The translations under genes were made by a program, and so were the position numbers. The notes beneath the pieces were generated by a model. The model searched no databases. It worked only from the letters and a program-made list of their open reading frames with translations, and was not told the DNA's origin. This document shows, piece after piece, positions 7,903-15,550 of a stretch of DNA of 27,289 bases. The DNA comes from Fidelibacterota bacterium. Lineage in GTDB: Bacteria; Fidelibacterota; UBA8477. The DNA lies in assembly GCA_021734045.1 (NCBI GenBank), contig JAIPJR010000038.1, positions 1-27,289 of the forward strand, written 5' to 3'. Each line of letters begins with the position of its first letter. Position 1 is the stretch's first letter.

Positions 7903-9228
7903 TTAAAAAACACGCTCCAGCATGAAGAGCTCATCCCTGGCTGATTTTACGAAATTGCTGGTGGGATAATAACCAATCACCCGATCAAAATATGTTACTG
8001 CTTTTCCCCTGGCCGATTCATCACCCAGCCAATCCAATTTCAAAACATGCATCTCACCCAATCGAAATTCAGCTTCTGCAGCACGGGGATTCACCGGCTG
8101 AAGTCTCAATGCCTGTTCATACCAATAGATGGTGGCATCCAGTTGTACCACAAAATTTGAGTCACCAGGATTCAACAAACCTCGTAAACTATCCGCCCGA
8201 CCGAATGCTGCATGCCAGGGTCCCTGCCAACGTTTTTCCTTCCCAATCATGGTAAGGAGGTCCCATTCCCTGGGGTGCAACGCGTTGCCAAGTTCATTTC
8301 GACCAAAGACCTGCACCTGAATGGTCTCATGAGAACAGCGTGGGGGCGTCACCGTCAACACGCCGCTCTTTTTATCCCATTGATGGGGAATGGTGTCGTC
8401 ATTGACCAGGACCAACAATGAATTGACATCAAAGGCGTGACCGCCCAATCCATCCGTCAGTCGAAAGATGATTTCCGACGATTCCGGTCGCAGGTAATCG
8501 TCACCCACCGGCTTTAGTAGTTCCGCCTTGGGAATGCCCCGTTTTGTGTAAGCTAAAATGCCTGCAAGGTACCCTTCAGCTTCCAAAGTCAATGCTTCGT
8601 CATCTCGCATGCGCTGCTCGCCGGCGGCATTGGTAAAAAAGCCCATCTCACCGATAATCCCGGGAATGCGCGGATAGGTGTTGCGCAGTACCGCAGTACC
8701 GGCAGAATAGATGAGAAAATCACTGTACACACCGGCACCAATTGGCGTTTCAAACGCCAGGTTTTGTTCTACACTATTCAGGATGGACTGGGCGAGATCC
8801 ACGGAAGCCGGATTTCGGCGCGCATCCCCCCAGATATAGACTAATGGATAATCCAATGTGGTATCATTGACCGAGCCATTGTGGTGGATGGATACAAAAA
8901 AATCGCTGTCATTTTTTATAGCTACCGATGCGCGTCCACCCAAATTCACATCCCGGTTATCGGTGCGGGTCATCACCACCTGTGCGCCCTGATGCAAAAG
9001 CAGCTTTTGAAGTTTTTTCGCAACCTTCAGGTTAATCCACTCCTCCCGATCGCCGGCCGGTCCTACCCGAAAATCATCGTACGCCTCGGTATCACCATGT
9101 CCCGGATCCAGCGTAATGGTCAACCCTTTCAACGGACCCTCTGGTGCTGGTTTTGGGATCGTGGCACAAGAAAAAACCAGTATTAACCCCAACATGCTTG
9201 TGATTATTATCCGTAATGTCTGCCCCAT
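7903..9228 (-). CDS. N-acetylmuramoyl-L-alanine amidase lipoprotein (Amidase_3)
   Basis: A 441-residue envelope hydrolase that should cleave the amide bond between MurNAc and the peptide of peptidoglycan. The signal peptide ends in the lipobox VFSC (Cys21). The Amidase_3 zinc site is visible: DPGHGD with His44, Glu62 or Glu63 in the EEWINLKVA helix, SIHHNG with His115, and the catalytic Glu194 in GEMGFFTN. A central beta-type region follows. The C-terminus has TPR-like helices (AEAEFRLGEMHVL, KAVTYFDRVIGYYP) that could bind partners. The frame stays open for 45 further codons upstream into the divergent kinase gene. I chose the ATG at 9228 because GGAGGTG lies just before it and it gives a clean signal peptide. 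Confidence 0.88.
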   Translation of the reverse strand: MGQTLRIIITSMLGLILVFSCATIPKPAPEGPLKGLTITLDPGHGDTEAYDDFRVGPAGDREEWINLKVAKKLQKLLLHQGAQVVMTRTDNRDVNLGGRASVAIKNDSDFFVSIHHNGSVNDTTLDYPLVYIWGDARRNPASVDLAQSILNSVEQNLAFETPIGAGVYSDFLIYSAGTAVLRNTYPRIPGIIGEMGFFTNAAGEQRMRDDEALTLEAEGYLAGILAYTKRGIPKAELLKPVGDDYLRPESSEIIFRLTDGLGGHAFDVNSLLVLVNDDTIPHQWDKKSGVLTVTPPRCSHETIQVQVFGRNELGNALHPREWDLLTMIGKEKRWQGPWHAAFGRADSLRGLLNPGDSNFVVQLDATIYWYEQALRLQPVNPRAAEAEFRLGEMHVLKLDWLGDESARGKAVTYFDRVIGYYPTSNFVKSARDELFMLERVF

Positions 9229-9299
9229 CATCACCTCCGGTAGCGTTTTTGATTGGCGGAAAGATACATCCTGCCGGTTGGGATGCCACACCCTAAGGC

Positions 9300-9327
9300 T
9301 TGGATGTTTCCCCAATCCGGCTAAAAT
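9300..9327 (+). promoter_or_regulatory. Candidate promoter for the lipid-kinase/acyltransferase pair
   Basis: TTGGAT (9300-9305) and TAAAAT (9322-9327) are spaced by 16 bases, with the -10 about 25 bases before the kinase start. It lies in the divergent region shared with the amidase gene. Confidence 0.42.
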
Positions 9328-9351
9328 AGACAAACCTGAAATGGAACCTAC

Positions 9352-10245
9352 ATGCACCGACATATAGCCATTATCGTCAATCCCTATTCCGGCGGTGAAC
9401 GTGCCAAAACCGTCTTACCGGAAATCAAACTGGCGCTCCAGCGGCGAGATTTGAGTTATGACTTACTGCTCACCGAGCGGCATAATCACGCTATTGAGCT
9501 GGCATCCCAACTGGATCCCGGGAAATATGACGCCCTGGTAGCCGTAGGTGGTGATGGCACCAATTTTCAAATGTTAAACGGACTGCTGGGAATGTACCCG
9601 GATGTTGAATTGCCACCGTTGGGCGTGATTCCCATCGGCAGTGGAAATTCCTTCGCGCTGGACCTGGAGATTCAAAACATTGATCAGGGCATTGCCCGGG
9701 TGGTGGACGGTGAGACCCGTCCCGTGGATGTTTGCTACTTCACCCAGGGCGACACGCGGCATTACTTCGTGAATCTCATGGGTTTTGGTTTTGTAACCGA
9801 TGTGGCCGCCACCGCCGCCAAGTTTAAAAAATTTGGTGACATGAGTTATATCATTGGTGTGTTGCATAGAACGGTGGGGCTCACCTTTCACCAGTTGGAG
9901 ATGGAGCTGGATGGAGAGCTGATTAGGGCGGAAAACTGCTTTGTGGAATTCTGTAATTCCCGCTTCACCGGCGGGAACATGTGTATTGCACCGAATGCGA
10001 AAATTGATGACGGGTATTTTGATGTCGTGGTCCTGGGGAATCTTAGTCGCCGTAGCCTGCTCAGGACATTCCCAAAAATCTTCAAAGGCACACATGGTGA
10101 AAATCCCGCCGTGCAATTTTTTCGGGGAAAACGGGCAACTGTCAGGACGACACCGGAAAAGCAGCTTTTGCCGGATGGTGAACTTTTCGGATCCACGCCT
10201 ACTGAAGTGGGCATTCTCCCACAGCGAGTGCGCTATCTGGCATGA
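9352..10245 (+). CDS. Diacylglycerol/lipid kinase family protein (DAGK catalytic domain)
   Basis: A 297-residue member of the DgkB/YegS/sphingosine-kinase-like family, which phosphorylates lipid alcohols such as diacylglycerol using ATP. The N-terminal nucleotide-binding part shows IIVNPYSGG, then the signature GGDGTN at 66-71 and PIGSGNSFA around 94-102. The C-terminal beta-sandwich domain includes NLMGFGFVTDVA and DDGYFDVVVL, and ends with a conserved-looking DGE motif (LLPDGELF). Its stop overlaps the start of a PlsC-type acyltransferase by four bases (ATGA). The product lipid phosphate may therefore enter the same phospholipid route, either recycling diacylglycerol to phosphatidic acid or making a special lipid. 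The exact lipid substrate is unknown. Confidence 0.85.
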   Translation: MHRHIAIIVNPYSGGERAKTVLPEIKLALQRRDLSYDLLLTERHNHAIELASQLDPGKYDALVAVGGDGTNFQMLNGLLGMYPDVELPPLGVIPIGSGNSFALDLEIQNIDQGIARVVDGETRPVDVCYFTQGDTRHYFVNLMGFGFVTDVAATAAKFKKFGDMSYIIGVLHRTVGLTFHQLEMELDGELIRAENCFVEFCNSRFTGGNMCIAPNAKIDDGYFDVVVLGNLSRRSLLRTFPKIFKGTHGENPAVQFFRGKRATVRTTPEKQLLPDGELFGSTPTEVGILPQRVRYLA

Positions 10246-11000
10246 GAGCATTGCTTTCCATATTGCTTTGGACGGCCGGTGGTCTGGTCTTTCTGCTGGT
10301 GGTACTGGTGGTGGCGGTGGGAATTCTTACCCTGGGTCGCGATGGCACTTATCCACTCATGCGCGGGGGGCTGCGAATTCTCACGACCATTATGGGATTA
10401 CCGGTGATTGTATCCGGAAAACATCACATTCCCCGGGACCGGCCGGTGATATTTATGGGCAATCATGAAAGTCTATTTGATGTCTTCGCTATTCCTGTGG
10501 GGATCCCCAAACCCTTCGTGGGTGTAGAGGCGGCTGAGCATTTTTCCTGGCCTGCCTGGGGCTGGATTGTCAGGCGTTGGGGCAATATTCCCATTCCGCG
10601 TGAAAATTTACAGGCCGCGAAACAAAGTCTGGAAATCGCCCGTCGCAGGATAACCGAGGAAGATGTGAGTATCGGGATTCTACCGGAAGGTACACGCACC
10701 TTAACCGGTGAAATTGGTGAATTTAAAAAAGGCCCTTTTCATCTGGCACTGGCAGCCGGTGCCGATATCGTCCCCTTTGCCATGGACGGGCTTTATCGGT
10801 ATAAGAGTAAACATAGCTGGATTCTGCATCCCACCCTCTGTCGCATACGGTTCGGTCCACCCATCCGGTTTAGCACCTTCTCGGGACAAAATGTGGAGAT
10901 GGTCCGCGATTTGGTACGGGAGCGCATCATCGGCCTTAAATTGTCCATCGTGCCGGAGGGTAATCAAGCGACCCAATCCAGCTCCAAAACCGTCCGCTGA
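10242..11000 (+). CDS. plsC: 1-acyl-sn-glycerol-3-phosphate acyltransferase (PlsC family)
   Basis: A 252-residue membrane-associated acyltransferase that would convert lysophosphatidic acid to phosphatidic acid. An N-terminal hydrophobic helix (about 4-30) anchors it. The catalytic motif NHESLFD carries His75 and Asp80 (H-x4-D). The glycerol-phosphate-binding motif PEGTRT at 148-153 and a proline-containing downstream motif (IVPFAMDG) are also present. It overlaps the lipid kinase gene by four bases, so the two are translationally coupled. Family-typical length. Other acyl acceptors (lyso-ornithine lipids, for example) cannot be excluded. Confidence 0.88.
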   Translation: MRALLSILLWTAGGLVFLLVVLVVAVGILTLGRDGTYPLMRGGLRILTTIMGLPVIVSGKHHIPRDRPVIFMGNHESLFDVFAIPVGIPKPFVGVEAAEHFSWPAWGWIVRRWGNIPIPRENLQAAKQSLEIARRRITEEDVSIGILPEGTRTLTGEIGEFKKGPFHLALAAGADIVPFAMDGLYRYKSKHSWILHPTLCRIRFGPPIRFSTFSGQNVEMVRDLVRERIIGLKLSIVPEGNQATQSSSKTVR

Positions 11001-11089
11001 TTTACATTTTCCCATATCGGAATATGGCTACACCTTTTTATATTCGTGTATTGTCACAACTATTAATAGTTGCGAGAAGGAGGCCAGAT

Positions 11090-12397
11090 GTGCATTGGCA
11101 GAAGGTAACGGATTTATCCATCAGGTGGATAAATACCAGCGGGATGCGAAATCTCCTTCTGGTGGTGGGATTTTGTGCAGGTCTCCAACTGATTGGTCAG
11201 GAAAATGTCTACCGGCAGGCTTACCTGACGGCTATGGCGGATAGTGTCATAACGGCTGATGAGCAAAAAATACTGGATGGTTTGCGGATTTCTCTGGAGT
11301 TAACGGAAGATGAAGTTATGGAGATTAACCGTAGCTTTGTCATGGGCGATACCACCCAAGGTTCGGTTAATCATGAGGGTCGTTACCAGGCCATTGGACT
11401 CGCCATGGTCTATGGAAATGGTCTGTATGGTTTTGGTATTCCCTATGTTCTGAATGCCGATGAATTAAGAACATACCTGGGTTTTCAGGGAGTCATGTTG
11501 GCTGCTGGTTTTTATTATGCCTGGGATGTAACGAAAAATCTGGACCTACCGCAGTCGCGTGTGGCTGTTGCCAGGACCGGCGCACTCCTGGGGACATACT
11601 CAACCCTGGTGCTAACATCGATGGTAGGCTTCGACCGGTGGTTTGAATTCGATGATGATGGGAAACTCATGGTCACCTATGCCATGATTGCAGCCCCTTT
11701 GGGACTAAAATTCGCTGATCGTTTGTACCAGAAATGGCAGCCATCCAACGGACTTGCCCAACTCATGAGTACGAACACGTTCATCGGTGCCTATAACGGA
11801 TTCACCACCTACAATCTCCTGTCAAGAAATCCGGATGATTTGGAGCATTACGAAGCGTATAACCGTGGCATTTTTACCTTTTCCTACGGTGGTGCACTAT
11901 TGGGTTTCTGGGGAACACAACAGCTGTTAAACCAGGATGATGTTACCGGAGGTGATGCTATTTTTTACGCCAGCGGGAGCCTTGCGGGCGCATTTACCGC
12001 CCAGCGGCTTATCACCTATTTTGATATTGATTATTATAAAGATGTGCTGGCGCTCTCGACCTTGCTGGTGGACGGTGGGATGTACGCCACCTACCACTTG
12101 GGTAGGCATGTGAATCTGTCCCGTGGTGATGCGGCGATAATCGTGCTGGGCGGCGGAGCCGGATACTCCTTACTCAGAGGCGCAGCCTATCTATTGGATG
12201 AAATGGACGCCGAAATTATACCCCTGCTGGATATTGTCGCCCTGCTGGGTGGCGGTTACGGTGCATTCCGTTACCTGGTGAATGCACCTGATTTTCGCTC
12301 GGGGGTCTTAGACCAGACAGACATCCGGATCTATCCCACCCTGCTCACCATGGGTGAAAAATCCCAAACCGGTTTGGGATTGGAGGTGCGCTGGTGA
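11090..12397 (+). CDS. Predicted envelope protein with many hydrophobic glycine-rich segments
   Basis: Unrecognised protein of about 435 residues. GTG at 11090 is preferred because AAGGAGG lies six bases upstream. ATG at 11144 is an alternative that starts right at the signal-like stretch MRNLLLVVGFCAGLQLIG. The open frame also continues upstream to 11024. After the signal comes a short acidic helical part (DSVITADEQKILDGLRISLELTEDEV). Then follow repeated hydrophobic segments rich in Gly, Ala and Tyr (GLYGFGIPYVL, GVMLAAGFYYAWDV, AAIIVLGGGAGYSLLRG), ending in GLGLEVRW. The pattern could be a multi-pass inner-membrane protein or a hydrophobic outer-membrane barrel; the terminal W slightly favours the latter. 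No enzymatic motif was seen. It follows plsC by 90 bases. Confidence 0.6.
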   Translation: MHWQKVTDLSIRWINTSGMRNLLLVVGFCAGLQLIGQENVYRQAYLTAMADSVITADEQKILDGLRISLELTEDEVMEINRSFVMGDTTQGSVNHEGRYQAIGLAMVYGNGLYGFGIPYVLNADELRTYLGFQGVMLAAGFYYAWDVTKNLDLPQSRVAVARTGALLGTYSTLVLTSMVGFDRWFEFDDDGKLMVTYAMIAAPLGLKFADRLYQKWQPSNGLAQLMSTNTFIGAYNGFTTYNLLSRNPDDLEHYEAYNRGIFTFSYGGALLGFWGTQQLLNQDDVTGGDAIFYASGSLAGAFTAQRLITYFDIDYYKDVLALSTLLVDGGMYATYHLGRHVNLSRGDAAIIVLGGGAGYSLLRGAAYLLDEMDAEIIPLLDIVALLGGGYGAFRYLVNAPDFRSGVLDQTDIRIYPTLLTMGEKSQTGLGLEVRW

Positions 12398-12506
12398 TTA
12401 TGACGAAAATGCGTCTATGCCATCAGAAATCAATTTTCACTTGATGATACCGGGACACTCATCCATCAGAATTAATATTTTCCCCTCATCGAAAAAGGAC
12501 TAAATC

Positions 12507-13532
12507 ATGACTCGCACTCGACGTTCATTTTTTCTGCTGCTGACATTTCTAAGCATTTCCCTGACCGCAGCTGCACCGGTTCAGGTAGCCGATATCGGCG
12601 ATTTGACATTGGAAAACGACCAGGTAATCCGGGATTGTCAGGTGGGGTATCGCACGTTCGGTAAACTGAATTTCTGGAAATCCAATGTGGTGATTTTCCC
12701 CTCCTGGTTTGGGGGCACCAGCGCCGGAACAGCCAATCTGGTGGGGGGACCGGATAAACTGGTGGACAGCACAAAATATTATGTCATTTGCCTGGATGCT
12801 CTGGGAGATGGTATCTCCTCTTCACCGGAAAACAGTGTGACACAGCCCGGCGAGGAATTCCCCCGCTTCACCATCGGGGATATGGTGAAGTCCCAATACC
12901 GTCTGCTTACGGAGGTTCTGGGGCTGAAAAAAATCTATGCCGTCATTGGCGGCTCCATGGGCGGCATGCAGGCATTTGAATGGGCCGTGCGTTATCCCGA
13001 TTTCATGAAAAAAGTCATCCCCTATGTTGGTTCCACCCGCCTCACCAGCAATGACCTGCTGTTCATCGAAGCCGAACTCAGCGCCATTCGAAACGGAAAA
13101 GCCTGTGGCATGCCTGAGGAGGGGATTCGGGAAATCGTGGCCCGAATTCAGAGCATGGTGGTGCAGACACCCGCCTACCGGGTGCGCAATACCAGCCCGG
13201 AAACATTTCCCGACTATCTGGCGGGTGTGGATGCCGGGTTTGAAACCTTTTTCCGCACCAATGACTGGGAAGCCCAGCTCTACGCCATGCAGAGTCATGA
13301 TATTGCCAGGCCCTTCGACGGGGATATGGAACAAGCGGCCAAAGCGGTCCGCGCGGGAATGCTCATTATCGTATCCCAACAGGATCACATTGTGAATCCC
13401 ACTCCGGCGATTGAATTTGCACGACTCACAGGCGCGGAACTTGTGGTGTTTGAGAATGATTGTGGCCATCTGGCGCCGGGATGCGAGATGGCGCGGTTTG
13501 TGGAAATTGTGCACCAATTTCTGGACAAGTAA
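12507..13532 (+). CDS. Exported MetX-like alpha/beta-hydrolase fold protein
   Basis: A 341-residue protein of the homoserine O-acetyltransferase (MetX) branch of the alpha/beta-hydrolase fold. The nucleophile elbow GGSMGG places Ser150. Asp293 in SQQDHIVNP and His321 in CGHLAPGCE complete the triad. MetX enzymes are cytoplasmic and about this length. This one instead begins with a signal peptide (RTRRSFFLLLTFLSISLTAAAP), so it is probably periplasmic, where acetyl-CoA is absent. Its role may then be hydrolysis or transfer of another acyl ester. GGA before the ATG serves as a weak ribosome binding site. The following two GIN lipoprotein genes are close enough to share its transcript. Confidence 0.8.
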   Translation: MTRTRRSFFLLLTFLSISLTAAAPVQVADIGDLTLENDQVIRDCQVGYRTFGKLNFWKSNVVIFPSWFGGTSAGTANLVGGPDKLVDSTKYYVICLDALGDGISSSPENSVTQPGEEFPRFTIGDMVKSQYRLLTEVLGLKKIYAVIGGSMGGMQAFEWAVRYPDFMKKVIPYVGSTRLTSNDLLFIEAELSAIRNGKACGMPEEGIREIVARIQSMVVQTPAYRVRNTSPETFPDYLAGVDAGFETFFRTNDWEAQLYAMQSHDIARPFDGDMEQAAKAVRAGMLIIVSQQDHIVNPTPAIEFARLTGAELVVFENDCGHLAPGCEMARFVEIVHQFLDK

Positions 13533-13573
13533 TTACGACGAAAAGTTGCCCACAGAAGACATTTGAGGGGAGA

Positions 13574-14323
13574 ATGGTTACAGCCGGTTTGACTAAAAAA
13601 TTTGATTTCACGATTGTAATCATGATGGTCCTGGTATTGAGTCATTGCACCTTCCTGGGGATTCCGGTGGACGGATCCGGGTCCATGGTCACCACGCAGC
13701 GCCAGGTAACACCATTCACCGAGATAGAAGCCAGCGGAAAGCTGGACATGGAGCTGGTCGCCGACAGTCTGTGTACCATTTCCATTGAAGCTCAGGAAAA
13801 TTTGGTCCCATACATCAGGACAGAAGTGAAAAATCACCGGCTGATCATCAGCACCACGGCGCCTTTACGCTCCACAAGCCCGGTACGGGTGATGGTGACC
13901 CTGCCCGCTATTGCCAGGCTGGAGGTCTCACAATTTGGGAAGATTTCCGCCACCGGTCCCTTGCCGGCGGAGGAATTCACCGCAGTCATTCGCAAAAGCG
14001 GGACGATTGCCATGGAGCTTTCCACCAAAACAGCCCGCCTGTTTCTTACCGATACAGAGATTGTAAGGATAAAGGGCACGACCCATACCGTGGAAGCGAC
14101 GCTCTATGGTCGTGCGATTCTGGATAGTCGGGCGCTCACAGCGACGGTGGGTCGCGCCCACGTTTATGGTCCCTCACAGTGCTCAATCTTTGCCTCAAAA
14201 GTGCTTTTCGCTAACGTGGATGGACCGGGCGAAATTATTTATTACGGTCAGCCGGAAGAACTGAACCGGCAAGTGAACGGGCCGGGCCAGATCACCGCCG
14301 GGATAAAATCGCCACACAACTGA
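13574..14323 (+). CDS. Head-GIN domain (DUF2807) lipoprotein, degenerate copy
   Basis: A 249-residue lipoprotein. I chose ATG 13574 since GAGGGGA precedes it and a signal with Cys25 follows (IMMVLVLSHC). The frame remains open upstream into the MetX-like gene. It is paralogous to the next gene: both have the segment (L)VPYIRTEV or LLPYIRTEV, then the SPVRVMVTLP / SPVKIYITLP strand, and both end with a YYGQPE or YYGDPD stretch. Proteins of this family fold as a beta-roll or beta-solenoid and are thought to act at the cell surface. Here the SGSG repeats of the sister gene have diverged to forms such as SQFGK, RKSGT and NGPGQ. Function is unknown. Confidence 0.75.
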   Translation: MVTAGLTKKFDFTIVIMMVLVLSHCTFLGIPVDGSGSMVTTQRQVTPFTEIEASGKLDMELVADSLCTISIEAQENLVPYIRTEVKNHRLIISTTAPLRSTSPVRVMVTLPAIARLEVSQFGKISATGPLPAEEFTAVIRKSGTIAMELSTKTARLFLTDTEIVRIKGTTHTVEATLYGRAILDSRALTATVGRAHVYGPSQCSIFASKVLFANVDGPGEIIYYGQPEELNRQVNGPGQITAGIKSPHN

Positions 14324-14429
14324 TTCAGCACGCAATTTCACCAGCCTAACAGACAACCACCCTCCCGGCGTGGTGTCCAACCTGCGCGGTTTGACAAACA
14401 TTTGGACAAAGTAAGTTGAGGAGGTTCTC

Positions 14430-15164
14430 GTGCATCAAATCAATCAAACCACCGCCGTTTTTCTGGCAACCACCTGGCTGTTTGCCTGTGCAGGATTGGG
14501 TGATACACAGGTCGGTAGCGGAGATGTAAAATCCGAAGTCCGCGACCTGACGGAATTTTCCCGGATCAGCGTAACCGGTAGCATGGATGTTTTTCTCACA
14601 CCGGGTTCTGATCAATTGGTGCGGGTGGAGGCGGACGACAATTTATTACCTTATATCCGAACTGAAGTGGAGGGTGAAACACTTCACATTGGGACGCGCC
14701 CCAGTTTCAACATCCGACCCCGCAGCCCCGTCAAAATTTACATCACCCTGCCCCACCTGACAGGGATTGCCGTCAGTGGATCGGGTGATGTGGAATCCAA
14801 TGGTGAATTTGATTCGGATAAAATGGATTTACGGGTGAGCGGATCCGGGCAAATCACGCTTCCGGTGGAAGCAAAAACCATTGACACCCACCTCTCCGGC
14901 TCCGGCAAAATCACCCTGCGCGGCAATGCCGGTGAATTGAACTGTAATATCTCCGGATCAGGGGATCTGGACGCCCGCCGACTTACCGCCGGTGTTGTGA
15001 CTTCCAATATCTCCGGAAGCGGCAGTAGCATGGTGAATGCGAAACGCTATTTACAAGCTTCCGTGAGTGGTAGCGGTCATGTTTGGTATTATGGCGATCC
15101 GGATGACATGGAAACCCGGGTGAGCGGTTCAGGGTCTGTGAAAAAGAAGGCCAAGGTGTACTAA
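14430..15164 (+). CDS. Head-GIN domain (DUF2807) lipoprotein with SGSG repeats
   Basis: A 244-residue lipoprotein starting at GTG 14430, with GAGGAGG five bases upstream. The signal ends at lipobox LFAC (Cys20). The mature protein carries the DUF2807 signature of regularly spaced turns, VSGSGDVES, VSGSGQITL, LSGSGKITL, ISGSGDLDA, ISGSGSSMV, VSGSGHVWY and VSGSGSVKK: seven repeats, each forming one rung of a beta-solenoid. It is followed by a strong terminator, so it closes the unit that begins with the MetX-like gene. The family is abundant in Bacteroidota and relatives, and its molecular role is not established. Confidence 0.88.
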   Translation: MHQINQTTAVFLATTWLFACAGLGDTQVGSGDVKSEVRDLTEFSRISVTGSMDVFLTPGSDQLVRVEADDNLLPYIRTEVEGETLHIGTRPSFNIRPRSPVKIYITLPHLTGIAVSGSGDVESNGEFDSDKMDLRVSGSGQITLPVEAKTIDTHLSGSGKITLRGNAGELNCNISGSGDLDARRLTAGVVTSNISGSGSSMVNAKRYLQASVSGSGHVWYYGDPDDMETRVSGSGSVKKKAKVY

Positions 15165-15200
15165 CGGATAGGTTTCCACATGAAACCAGTGCGATTTCTT

Positions 15201-15233
15201 AAAAAAAGCGTGGGCCTGTCCCGCGCTTTTTTT
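15201..15233 (+). terminator. Intrinsic terminator after the GIN lipoprotein gene
   Basis: A seven-base stem, GCGTGGG against CCCGCGC with one G-T pair, encloses the loop CCTGT and is flanked by seven As on the left and seven Ts on the right. This is the clearest rho-independent terminator in the window, and the A-run suggests it could work in both directions. It lies about 36 bases after the stop. Confidence 0.85.
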
Positions 15234-15286
15234 ACCGCCTCCGGCTGCCGGGTTGCGAATGACTGACTTTGGCGTCATATTTCCAC

Positions 15287-15523
15287 ATGGATTTTAATCA
15301 GCTCACACTTCAAGAAATGCGCTACCTCTATGTGGTGAAGTCACATGAACTGGAGACGCTTCTGGATAACTATTGGGCCGGAGCGCCGGAAGATCTGGAA
15401 AATTCGCCGGCTGTTAAGGAGCAGGTCCGGCAATTGGGTCATGAGATCCAGGAATTGGAGCGGATCATAGCTGAACGAAAAACCTCAATTGACAGCCCTG
15501 ATGATTCATCCACAAACCCATGA
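15287..15523 (+). CDS. Small helical (coiled-coil) protein of unknown function
   Basis: A 78-residue cytoplasmic protein beginning MDFNQLTLQEM. A TTG at 15269 would add six residues. Two charged amphipathic helices are visible, MRYLYVVKSHELETLLDNYW and a C-terminal heptad-like stretch VRQLGHEIQELERIIAERK. The tail SPDDSSTNP looks disordered. There is no catalytic motif. It sits 28 bases before the M61 peptidase gene and probably shares its transcript. Not recognised as a named family. Confidence 0.6.
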   Translation: MDFNQLTLQEMRYLYVVKSHELETLLDNYWAGAPEDLENSPAVKEQVRQLGHEIQELERIIAERKTSIDSPDDSSTNP

Positions 15524-15550
15524 TATTCGGTTCTGGAAGGTGGATTTATA

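Noticed and set aside
9574-10251. Long minus-strand frame opposite the lipid kinase gene
   Set aside because: The plus-strand gene carries the GGDGTN and GSGN motifs; the antisense product has no recognisable domain.
12822-13517. Long minus-strand frame opposite the MetX-like gene
   Set aside because: Composition is shadow-like (His, Gly and Asn rich) and the plus-strand triad is clear.
14391-14416. TTGACA as -35 of a separate promoter for the second GIN gene
   Set aside because: The spacing to the nearest -10-like sequence is only 15 bases and that sequence is poor; the upstream gene is close enough for read-through.
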